From Lawsonibacter celer (GTDB lineage Bacteria > Bacillota > Clostridia > Oscillospirales > Oscillospiraceae), in contig NZ_JACOEA010000001.1 of NCBI RefSeq assembly GCF_014281125.1, forward strand, positions 744,001 through 808,000: a stretch of 64,000 bases of DNA, in the 5' to 3' direction. Below, one piece after another: positions 44,136 through 51,200 of this stretch. Position 1 is the stretch's first letter. The number at the start of each line of letters is the position of its first letter. A model generated the notes under the pieces. That model made no database searches. It worked only from the letters and a program-made list of their open reading frames with translations, and had not been told where the DNA came from. The translations under genes and the position numbers were made by a program.

Positions 44136-45110
44136 CTATAAATGCTTAAGCCGATGGGCCCAACATAGATAAAAAATTATCATGACCGCAAATATAGCGG
44201 CATAGGCCAGCAAAACGGCAGTTTTTAACTTTTTGATTTTTTCTATTTTGCGGTAAACTTCCTTTGGTACAGCTCCGGTTCTCTCCAACGTTTCCAACAT
44301 ATTGGTTGTAATGATTAAATGGATAATTAGGACGACGGTGGCAAGAAAGGTTGCAAAAACAAATTCGCCGCAATGAAAAACAAACAGCGCGATTGCCTCA
44401 CAAAAAGCAGTGGCGGAAAATAAAATAAGAGTCATAATTTGCAGCGCCGTCAGGAATTTGATTTTATTATGACGGCTAACAGAAATATCCTTTCCTATGC
44501 CCTTCGCATTCAAAGTGATTTTTCGGATAAAGCTTCCCCACACATAGATAAGTGCTGAAAGTGGCAGGAAAATAAAAATCCCTTCTATAATATATTCTAC
44601 GGCTTTTGGGAAATCGTCTCCACTGGAGAACTCCACTGCCAACATTAAATATGGGAGCAACAAAAACGGTACAGAAATGAGCATTAAGAAGGGAAGCATT
44701 CCCAAAAACCAACGCAGTTTTTCTGCTCTCGTTACAGTTGTTTCGCTGAGAAGATTAGTAAATGTGATGTTTTTCCCTTGTATTTCAAAGTGTACATCTT
44801 GACCTTGGTCGCGCAGCCAAATTGTAATCTCACCGTCTCCAATCAAGTCACAATCCGCATTCCAGACAGCACGGTAAGGAGAAGCCAATTCAGCCCCCGC
44901 AGAATATCGCCCTCCAGTAATAAAAACAGATATCAAAGAGATGAAATGTTTCTTCATATACACATTGGAGGCACTTCCCCGAAACTGCTCTATTTGTATA
45001 TGAAAAGACTTCTGCACAGGTATACAATCTCCCTTGCAGGGAACACCATCAATCCGCACTGTAAACTGCTCATTAGACGGCAACATACTGTTTATCTTTA
45101 ATGTTGGCAT
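44136..45110 (-). CDS. Membrane protein of unknown function
   Basis: 324 residues, ATG at 45110 after AAAGGCGG. The N-terminal 130 residues look like a soluble beta-rich domain (FTVRIDGVPCKGDCIP, FEIQGKNITF). The remainder has about five membrane helices, with LRWFLGMLPFLMLISVPFLL and later LKTAVLLAYAAIFAVMIIFY. AT-rich codon use. The gene is flanked by similar hairpins and by a 14-nt direct repeat, so it may be a mobile cassette. Family not recognised. Confidence 0.65.
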   Translation of the reverse strand: MPTLKINSMLPSNEQFTVRIDGVPCKGDCIPVQKSFHIQIEQFRGSASNVYMKKHFISLISVFITGGRYSAGAELASPYRAVWNADCDLIGDGEITIWLRDQGQDVHFEIQGKNITFTNLLSETTVTRAEKLRWFLGMLPFLMLISVPFLLLPYLMLAVEFSSGDDFPKAVEYIIEGIFIFLPLSALIYVWGSFIRKITLNAKGIGKDISVSRHNKIKFLTALQIMTLILFSATAFCEAIALFVFHCGEFVFATFLATVVLIIHLIITTNMLETLERTGAVPKEVYRKIEKIKKLKTAVLLAYAAIFAVMIIFYLCWAHRLKHL

Positions 45111-45186
45111 GGTTTGATACCGCCTTTCTGGAAATCAAGGGCGCAACTTACAATAGCAATAATACCATGTTACAACTAAATTACAA

Positions 45187-45218
45187 GGGCGGGAATACCA
45201 AAGATGGTGTTCCCGCCC
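45187..45218. repeat. Hairpin upstream of the membrane-protein gene
   Basis: Arms GGGCGGGAA (45187-45195) and TTCCCGCCC (45210-45218). Paired look-alike of 44097-44129. Confidence 0.6.
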
Positions 45219-45250
45219 CTCATGAATCAGAGGATATTCTCAATAGAAAT

Positions 45251-45264
45251 GATAAATCCGAACT
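45251..45264 (+). repeat. 14-nt direct repeat, right copy
   Basis: Second copy of GATAAATCCGAACT. Here it also forms one arm of an imperfect inverted repeat running to about 45300. Confidence 0.5.
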
Positions 45265-45305
45265 ACATTCCCTATTTCGAGAATGTAGCTCGGATTATCA
45301 TAAGA

Positions 45306-45350
45306 TGGTCCGAGTGGGGAGACTCGAACTCCCGGCATCTTGCTCCCAAA
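45306..45350 (-). pseudogene. 3' half of a tRNA-Pro (attachment-site scar)
   Basis: On the minus strand the sequence from the anticodon loop (TTTGGGA, anticodon GGG) through the T-arm (GGGAGTTCGAGTCTCCC) to CTCGGACCA is that of a tRNA-Pro. The 5' half is absent: the bases before the loop do not pair with the anticodon stem strand GCAAG. A 3'-half tRNA is what integration at a tRNA gene leaves at one end of an element. An open frame read across it is not a gene. Confidence 0.75.
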
Positions 45351-45594
45351 CGGGTCCTACAGCGATTTCAGCCGCTCCTCTCCGCCGATGTTCAGACCTG
45401 CCGTGCGCTGTAATGCAGTGATTGCAAGGTGTGCCGAATTCCTGTCCGGCACTGTCCGGAAGTGCGTTCTCCGTTGTCCCCTGTCGGGTTGTGGGTGTGA
45501 CTGTGGGTCAGCATTCTGGGTATTATTGAACGTGTTGCGCGGATATCGGCAAATTGGCAAGGCAGAGAATTATAGCCCCCCACCGGCAGCTGGT

Positions 45595-45650
45595 GAGGAA
45601 TAGTATAAACAAGACGAAAGACAACAAATTAAAACCCTTCCCGGAGGCTC
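45595..45650 (+). repeat. Direct repeat R1, left edge of the defence segment
   Basis: Copy of a repeat of about 50 nt with an exact core of 36 nt (45608-45643), starting AACAAGACGAAAGACAAC. The second copy is at 57894-57945. R1 ends within a few bases of the antitoxin stop at 45656. Confidence 0.85.
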
Positions 45651-45655
45651 AAAAT

Positions 45656-46294
45656 CTATTTTTCAATCAAATCTTCCATGGTACAGCCCAGTACTTTTGC
45701 AAGGCGATACACAGTATCGACACTGGCCTTGTTGATGTCTTTGTTGCGCTGTTCATACATTTGAATGGATCTGAGGCTGACATTGGATCGCTGAGCAAGT
45801 TCCGCCTGCGTGCATCCGTATGCTGTGCGGATACGCTTCAGGTTGGTTTCCGGAAAATAATCTTTCATTCGAGCATCCACAATGTCAACGAATTTGGAGA
45901 TATCCGCTTCATGGAGTGTGTAGTACATTTTTTGCAGATCTTCAAAGGAAACAACTTTGAAAATATCGCTATATTTTCTGCTGGAGTACCACTGATAGTA
46001 AGCCACAGCCCAGCCGACCCAGTATTCCCTGGAACGTCCAAAGTGCTCGTGTGGTTCAATGGGGAGCTCTTTTCCCATGGTTTCAGCAATAATCTCGACA
46101 ACGATTTCAATGCCGCTTTTCCCTGCAAGATAGGCTGGCTCACCATTTTCCATGCGCTTGCTGACCGAACTTGCTACGAATAGCTTTACGAAGTCAGTTC
46201 CGGAAAGGTTGCAGATGTTGAGAGCATAATCAAAGGCATCGCCAAGTACTGACTGAGCCTTACTCAGATAGATTTCGTGGTATGCGTGAGTCAT
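45656..46294 (-). CDS. Antitoxin-type protein with C-terminal HTH
   Basis: 212 residues, ATG at 46294 after GAGGAGG. The N-terminal 140 residues are helical (ALNICNLSGTDFVKLFVAS, EYWVGWAVAYYQWYSSRKY). The C-terminal 60 are an HTH_3 domain (IRTAYGCTQAELAQRSNV, SLRSIQMYEQRNKDIN). It overlaps the DUF3990 gene by 35 nt. HTH proteins of this kind are fixed partners of DUF3990 proteins, so I read it as antitoxin and repressor; the palindromes at 46987 and 47041 are its likely operators. Confidence 0.8.
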   Translation of the reverse strand: MTHAYHEIYLSKAQSVLGDAFDYALNICNLSGTDFVKLFVASSVSKRMENGEPAYLAGKSGIEIVVEIIAETMGKELPIEPHEHFGRSREYWVGWAVAYYQWYSSRKYSDIFKVVSFEDLQKMYYTLHEADISKFVDIVDARMKDYFPETNLKRIRTAYGCTQAELAQRSNVSLRSIQMYEQRNKDINKASVDTVYRLAKVLGCTMEDLIEK

Positions 46295-46952
46295 CGTTTT
46301 TAATGCCTCCTCTCATAATGTCCTGAATATACAAGCCATCGCTTTCTTCCTCTAACATTTCCAAATAGAGCTGGTTGGCTTCATCGTCTCTTGACTTACG
46401 AAGAACATAGTATTGCTCTTTTTCTGCAATATCAAAACCTTCGTAATGTAAGCGGGAGAATGCAAACTTGGACTTGATCACAATCTGTTCGCCCAATTTG
46501 CCCAGGCGCATAGCCCGTGCAAGCTGTTCAACGGAAATACCGTTATTCAGAAAGGATTCTGCATAGTCAAAATAGGAATCGTCGGCACGATAACCGGTAA
46601 TTAAATCAAAGGCGTTGACATTTACGCCGAAGTTTTCAATGAGATAACGCTTTGCACGACGGGCAACAGGCGTCTTGATGGAAAACAAGCGATGCTCTAC
46701 TAAAACGGCAATCCAATTGAGAATGGTGTAGTCCGGACTATTCAGGTTCAAAATGTTCAAATACTCGGTATCCAGAGTATAACGATTGGAAAAGCCGTTT
46801 CTCAAGGAAGATACTGCCCATTCTTTTGCAAGATCATCACTTTCGGTGCAATAAAAACCAAGACCAAAATCATTGTTCTTTTTGCCCTTGCCGAAGGTTG
46901 GAACTTCCACAATCTGCTCAGAACCATGGTAGATCGTAATTATTTTACCCAT
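46260..46952 (-). CDS. DUF3990 protein, putative ADP-ribosyltransferase-fold toxin
   Basis: 230 residues. The N-terminal IYHGSEQIVEVP, GKGKKNNDFGLGFYCTE and LAKEWAVSSLRNGFSNRY are diagnostic for DUF3990, which is related to the ART superfamily: the YHGS box and the GLGFY strand resemble the NAD-binding site. It is first in a two-gene operon with the HTH protein. The toxin-antitoxin reading rests on this pairing. Target unknown. Confidence 0.82.
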   Translation of the reverse strand: MGKIITIYHGSEQIVEVPTFGKGKKNNDFGLGFYCTESDDLAKEWAVSSLRNGFSNRYTLDTEYLNILNLNSPDYTILNWIAVLVEHRLFSIKTPVARRAKRYLIENFGVNVNAFDLITGYRADDSYFDYAESFLNNGISVEQLARAMRLGKLGEQIVIKSKFAFSRLHYEGFDIAEKEQYYVLRKSRDDEANQLYLEMLEEESDGLYIQDIMRGGIKNDDSRIPRNLSE

Positions 46953-46982
46953 TTCTGCTGCCTCCCGTTCGTTTCTGGTTGC

Positions 46983-47056
46983 ATTATATCACCAAAGTGA
47001 TAGTTTTACAACAGGCTTTGCAAAAAGAAATAAGAAAAATTATCACCAAAGTGATA
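46983..47056. promoter_or_regulatory. Divergent control region with two identical palindromes
   Basis: TATCACCAAAGTGATA occurs at 46987-47002 and again at 47041-47056. The first lies in a minus-strand promoter for the toxin-antitoxin pair (-35 TTGTAA 47006-47011, 17 bp, -10 TATAAT 46983-46988). The second covers the -10 of a plausible plus-strand promoter for the recombinases (-35 TTGCAA 47018-47023, 17 bp, TATCAC). One regulator may therefore control both operons. Confidence 0.75.
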
Positions 47057-47120
47057 TTTCTCTGGATATTTGGCGGCCTTTGTGGTATGTGTTTGTACTG
47101 CCAGGAAAGGGGGCGTACAA

Positions 47121-47837
47121 ATGCCAGAAGAAAAAATGGTCGGTGAATGGGCTTTGGAATGGCTCGAGAAACAAATGCAACGAGGGATGTCCCCAAACAC
47201 CGAGGGTAGCTATCGTCAATGGATCTGCCAACGAATTGTGCCGGAATTCTCAGACGTACCACTTGCAGAGCTGACAGAGGAGCATGTACAGGATTTCTAT
47301 GAGTCTTTGGCGTATGAAGGGCTATCCCGGAACAGCGTATGGTGTGGACATCTGATACTGCGGCGGCTCTTGGACGAAGCTGGCCGAGAAGGACTATTGG
47401 AAATCAATCCAACGTCTAAACTAAAACTATCGTATCAGGCAGCGCAGGAACAAGAAGTGGTCCGTCGAGGACAGATCAAACGCTATTTGGAGGAAATCGA
47501 AAAGTTCGGAGCATACCCAATTTTATACATGATACTGACAAGCGGCCTACGGCAGGGAGAAGCAATTTCTCTGCGGTGGGCCGCTTTTGATGTCGACGCA
47601 CAGCGGCTCTGCCTGCGAAGACGGTGGATACAGCTGACGCTGAAGCAAAGCCGCATTCTGAATATGGAGCACCAAAAGAATCCTCAGAGCGCAGTGGTGT
47701 TTCTGGATGCAAAAACCTGCCAACCCTATACAGAACACAGGCTCTATTATCTGCACCGAAAAGCGTTGCGGCAGGCTCGGTTGCCACAAATCAGCCTGCG
47801 GCAGCTCCAAGCCTGCGCAAAGGAGATGAGCCTATGA
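47121..47837 (+). CDS. Tyrosine recombinase, catalytically incomplete
   Basis: 238 residues, ATG at 47121 after AAAGGGGG. N-terminal core-binding domain (SPNTEGSYRQWICQRIVPEF, LTEEHVQDFYESL) and the start of the catalytic domain, with the first Arg box TSGLRQGEAISLRW. It ends at SLRQLQACAKEMSL, without the HxxR, the H/W box or the Tyr nucleophile. It overlaps the next recombinase by ATGA. It cannot cut DNA alone; it might assist its partner or be a relic. Confidence 0.85.
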   Translation: MPEEKMVGEWALEWLEKQMQRGMSPNTEGSYRQWICQRIVPEFSDVPLAELTEEHVQDFYESLAYEGLSRNSVWCGHLILRRLLDEAGREGLLEINPTSKLKLSYQAAQEQEVVRRGQIKRYLEEIEKFGAYPILYMILTSGLRQGEAISLRWAAFDVDAQRLCLRRRWIQLTLKQSRILNMEHQKNPQSAVVFLDAKTCQPYTEHRLYYLHRKALRQARLPQISLRQLQACAKEMSL

Positions 47838-48793
47838 AACTGAAGGAATGGATTGCCCTTTGGCAGGAGGTTTACGACAAACCGGCGGTGCGACCGTCGA
47901 CCTACCAAGCTCACGGCTACTTGCTGAAAAACCACATTGTACCCAGGCTTGGCGAAATGGAGCTTACCGATATTACAGAAAGCATAGTTCGGAGATTTCT
48001 GATAGATTGCCATGACCTTGGAAACCTCCGCAGAAATGAACCTCTGTCGCAGGAAACCATGCGGCACATCTGTGTGCTGCTATCCGGCATTCTAAATCAA
48101 GCGGTCAGCAACGGTTACATAGAGAAGAATCCGGCCAAGAATTTACGTTATCACACAAGTAAAAAAGTGCAGGCGGAAACGCTATCCGAAGCGGAAATAG
48201 AGGAGTACCTGGATGCCGCCGCGGAGCTTGGATATCTGCCCATCTTCCTTCTGGCCTTGGAGCATGGCTTGCGACAGCGAGAGCTCATAGCTCTGAAATG
48301 GAGTGATTTGGACAAGAAGCGTGGAATCCTGACGATCCATATGGACCGAGTAGTCGAGCGCAGGGAGTTGGTTAGCTACGGTGAGCAAACCAGAGAGATT
48401 GCCCTGCCAGCATACACCGTGACGGAATTGCAAAAAGAACATGAAAAGCACCCCAGCAGCGAGGTCATGTTCATCCATCCCGGAACGCTGAAACCATACT
48501 CGCCGGCGATGATTCGATTGTTGCATGAGCGAGTGTTGGAGAGAGCCGGATTGCCGCATATTAGGTTCGTAGACCTGCGGCATTCCTATGTAGTGCAAGC
48601 CCTGCACTCGGGCAAGGAGCTGAGAGAAATCTCAGCAGAATTGGGCCACACAAGAGCCAGAGAAACGAGGAAAAGATACAAGGACTACTTACCCCAGACA
48701 AGCCAAAACAGCCGCCCTGCGGCGCCGTGTGCGGCGGTGACGGCAGAGCAAAAGAAGACTGCGGATGTGCTTGGGAACATGCTGGCGTTTTAA
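47834..48793 (+). CDS. Tyrosine recombinase/integrase
   Basis: 319 residues. Core-binding domain (VRPSTYQAHGYLLKNHIVPRL), then the catalytic domain with Arg I in EHGLRQRELIALKWSDL, the second box VDLRHSYVVQALHSG (its usual first His is Val), LGHTRARETRKRYKDYL with the His and the Tyr nucleophile. Translationally coupled to the truncated recombinase upstream. The H-to-V change is unusual. It may move the segment between the direct repeats. Confidence 0.9.
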   Translation: MKLKEWIALWQEVYDKPAVRPSTYQAHGYLLKNHIVPRLGEMELTDITESIVRRFLIDCHDLGNLRRNEPLSQETMRHICVLLSGILNQAVSNGYIEKNPAKNLRYHTSKKVQAETLSEAEIEEYLDAAAELGYLPIFLLALEHGLRQRELIALKWSDLDKKRGILTIHMDRVVERRELVSYGEQTREIALPAYTVTELQKEHEKHPSSEVMFIHPGTLKPYSPAMIRLLHERVLERAGLPHIRFVDLRHSYVVQALHSGKELREISAELGHTRARETRKRYKDYLPQTSQNSRPAAPCAAVTAEQKKTADVLGNMLAF

Positions 48794-48915
48794 AGCGAGG
48801 CAAAGTTACACGGATATATGAGTGAGAGATTCAGGGCTTCAACGCAGAAAAACAAGTGATATTTAGTTATTATTAGCTATAAAACAATAGTAAATTGTAT
48901 TGTTCTACATTTATC

Positions 48916-48944
48916 TTGCTAATTCTAAGTAATTAGTGTATAAT
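48916..48944 (+). promoter_or_regulatory. Promoter of the HTH-methyltransferase operon
   Basis: -35 TTGCTA (48916-48921), 17-bp spacer, -10 TATAAT (48939-48944). The spacer holds TAATTCTAA (48920-48928), also found in the inverted repeat before the second operon of this locus. Confidence 0.85.
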
Positions 48945-48968
48945 CTATAAAAATAAAGGGGGAATATC

Positions 48969-49190
48969 ATGGATAGTTTAGAGAAATGGGTATCACTGTC
49001 CGATATTTGTGATCACCTCAACCTTAGCAGGGACACTGTGAAAAAGATGGTAAAGCAACAAAATATGCCCGGATATAAAGTGGATCGGCAATGGCGATTC
49101 AAAATAAGTGAAGTGGATGCGTGGATACGATCCAACGGAGTACAGAATAACAAGAAAGCCGAGGGTCAAGTTCATGCTAAAAACGATTGA
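48969..49190 (+). CDS. Small HTH protein (excisionase/MerR-like), possible controller
   Basis: 73 residues. VSLSDICDHLNLSRDTVKKMV and the wing PGYKVDRQWRFKISEVDAWI are the HTH_17 'excisionase family' pattern. It overlaps the methyltransferase start by 17 nt. Small HTH genes in front of cytosine methylases commonly act as controllers that delay restriction. It might also serve as excisionase for the nearby recombinases. Confidence 0.85.
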   Translation: MDSLEKWVSLSDICDHLNLSRDTVKKMVKQQNMPGYKVDRQWRFKISEVDAWIRSNGVQNNKKAEGQVHAKND

Positions 49191-50790
49191 TTTATTTGCA
49201 GGGGCTGGTGGTCTTAGTCTTGGCTTCAAGCAAACTGGGCATTTTAGGTTGGTAGCTGCTGCGGAAATTAAAGAATATGCCAGGGAAACATATAGACACA
49301 ACATACCCGATCCTGGAGAAGAATTTGTATTTATCGAGAATGTGGTTGGATATGATTTCAAATCGCTAAGCAGGCGTTTTGATGGCATAGATGTAGTGAT
49401 CGGAGGACCTCCCTGCCAAGGATTTTCTAATGCCAATCGGCAAAAGACCAATTTAATCAGCATGAACAATGCGCTCGTTAAAGAATATTTTCGGGCAATC
49501 AAGGAAATTAAACCGCGTGCATTTGTTATGGAAAATGTAAGTATGCTGAAGTCCAGCATACATCGGTTCTATGACTCCTACATTGACCATGATTTGATTA
49601 AAAAGCTTAATGAAACCTCTGCCGATCCTGCTAAACCATTAATTCCGATGAGAGAGGACAAAATCGTTATGTCTTCTCGGAACCACGATGGGTTCGATTT
49701 GAAAGCAATAGCAGAAAATCGTGAGCAGCTTGATGCCCTGCTTATTCCGTATGCACTCTTTCAACTTTTGAATGTGCTGAATAAGAATAAGAATAATGAT
49801 AAACGACTCCCTACGTACCTCCAAAAGCACACAAGAGAAATGTGCCGAGAAATTGATGATTACTGTGCAAGCGATGCGGATACTGCGGAGAAGGAAACGA
49901 TTCACCGGTGGCTTCAGGTTGTTAAGAATGTATTGCTGGAGAACGGCAACATAAAGGAAACTCCAGAACTGCAAGATATAATTGAACTGCAGAAAACATT
50001 TCAGACAATCAACGAGGCATACGACAATCAACTCATAGGGAAATATTCTGTTGAAAAAGGTGAACTTATATTTACGGTTAAATCGTACGCTGTGATTGAC
50101 TATGTGAATGCTATATTGGGCAACGAGTATATCCAGCGCGGTGCGACATTAAATGCAGTGTGCTTCGGAGTCCCCCAGGAACGAAAAAGACATATCGTTA
50201 TTGGAGTGAGAAGAGATTGCCTTGAAAACGAAAGCTTTGATATGCTGCAGGAGCCCAAGAAATACGATACAGTAACCGTAGAAGAGGCAATTTCTGACCT
50301 CGTGGAGTATGATGTGTCGCTCGAATCCGAGTGTGCGGAGATACCGTATGCAGAAAGTCAGAAAATCGGAGAATATGCAGTTGCGATGCGAGCAGAAAGC
50401 ACCTCTGTGAAAAATCATTTCGCAACAGCAACAACAGAAAGAGCCCAAAAACGCTTTGAAGCAATCGGAAAGGGAAAAAACTTTCAGAGTTTACCGGATG
50501 AGCTGAAAACTACATATTCCAAGCCTGAGCGGACCCAAAAAACAATTTATCTCCGGCTTGATCCCAAGAAACCCAGCGGAACGGTTGTTAATGTAAGAAA
50601 ATCCATGTGGATACACCCTGAAAAGAATAGAGCAATTACTCTTAGAGAGGCGGCTCGACTTCAATCATTCCCGGATAAATTTGAATTCAAAGGTTCAAAG
50701 GACTCCCAATATCAGCAAGTGGGGAATGCGGTTCCCCCTCTGCTGGCAAAAGCAATTGCAGAGCATGTATATAAAATAATAGGAAAGTAA
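49174..50790 (+). CDS. DNA (cytosine-5) methyltransferase
   Basis: 538 residues from MLKTIDLFAG (49174). Motif I DLFAGAGGLSLGF, motif IV GGPPCQGFSNAN with the catalytic Cys, motif VI FVMENVSML, motif VIII VPQERKRHIVIG, and motif X QVGNAVPPLLAKAI are all present. There is a long insert between motifs VI and VIII. The target-recognition region lies between VIII and IX. It methylates C5 of cytosine at an unknown site and should protect the host from the nuclease of this locus. Confidence 0.95.
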   Translation: MLKTIDLFAGAGGLSLGFKQTGHFRLVAAAEIKEYARETYRHNIPDPGEEFVFIENVVGYDFKSLSRRFDGIDVVIGGPPCQGFSNANRQKTNLISMNNALVKEYFRAIKEIKPRAFVMENVSMLKSSIHRFYDSYIDHDLIKKLNETSADPAKPLIPMREDKIVMSSRNHDGFDLKAIAENREQLDALLIPYALFQLLNVLNKNKNNDKRLPTYLQKHTREMCREIDDYCASDADTAEKETIHRWLQVVKNVLLENGNIKETPELQDIIELQKTFQTINEAYDNQLIGKYSVEKGELIFTVKSYAVIDYVNAILGNEYIQRGATLNAVCFGVPQERKRHIVIGVRRDCLENESFDMLQEPKKYDTVTVEEAISDLVEYDVSLESECAEIPYAESQKIGEYAVAMRAESTSVKNHFATATTERAQKRFEAIGKGKNFQSLPDELKTTYSKPERTQKTIYLRLDPKKPSGTVVNVRKSMWIHPEKNRAITLREAARLQSFPDKFEFKGSKDSQYQQVGNAVPPLLAKAIAEHVYKIIGK

Positions 50791-50826
50791 ATATAGGCAG
50801 CACACAAAGTGCTGCCTATATTTTTA
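50791..50826 (+). terminator. Terminator of the methyltransferase operon
   Basis: A 13-bp perfect stem (50791-50803 with 50809-50821), 5-nt loop and five T, starting right after the stop codon. It separates the methylase from the rest of the locus. Confidence 0.92.
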
Positions 50827-50851
50827 TGAAAAATCAGCTCGAACAAAACTC

Positions 50852-50928
50852 ATATAATTCTAACATATGAAAAATGTTAGAATTATATGGCGAATGAAGT
50901 TGACAAACGGCGTCCTCATTTGTATAAT
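50852..50928 (+). promoter_or_regulatory. Inverted repeat and promoter of the second operon
   Basis: A perfect 15-bp inverted repeat (50852-50866 with 50874-50888, loop ATGAAAA) is followed by a consensus promoter: TTGACA (50900-50905), 17 bp, TATAAT (50923-50928). The repeat contains TAATTCTAA in both arms. It looks like an operator that sets expression of the ATPase/nuclease genes. Confidence 0.8.
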
Positions 50929-50951
50929 GGTGTCGAAAGGTGGTGCTCTTT

Positions 50952-51188
50952 ATGCCAAAAGAAAACGAAAGCAAGAGAGACCGATTTGTCCGCTTGGCGG
51001 AAAATCGGACGAACAAGATTATCAACATGGTGCAATTGTTGGGAAATTGCGCCAACACATCTATCTACGAGTACAGTGATGCGGATGTCGAAAAAATCTT
51101 CTCTGCTATTGAAAGCAGCGTTAAAGAAGCCAGAAAAAAATTCGCAAAAAGCGAAGCACCTAAATCTGTGAAGTTTACACTTAGATAA
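50952..51188 (+). CDS. Small conserved protein of the methylase-ATPase locus
   Basis: 78 residues, ATG at 50952 after AGGTGG. Charged and helical: RDRFVRLAENRTNKIINMVQ, LLGNCANTSIYEYSDADVEK, KIFSAIESSVKEARKKF. I have seen this pattern beside restriction genes in other Firmicutes but know no function. It heads the second operon, 12 nt before the ATPase gene, so it could be an assembly or control factor. Confidence 0.8.
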   Translation: MPKENESKRDRFVRLAENRTNKIINMVQLLGNCANTSIYEYSDADVEKIFSAIESSVKEARKKFAKSEAPKSVKFTLR

Positions 51189-51200
51189 GGAGGGACTTTT

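Noticed and set aside
45101-45421. Open frame of 106 codons over the tRNA-Pro scar
   Set aside because: It reads through tRNA sequence and repeats, has no ribosome site and gives the well-known spurious type of translation.
48969-49190. HTH protein as excisionase only
   Set aside because: Its 17-nt overlap with the methyltransferase gene and shared promoter argue for a controller of that operon; the excisionase role stays possible.
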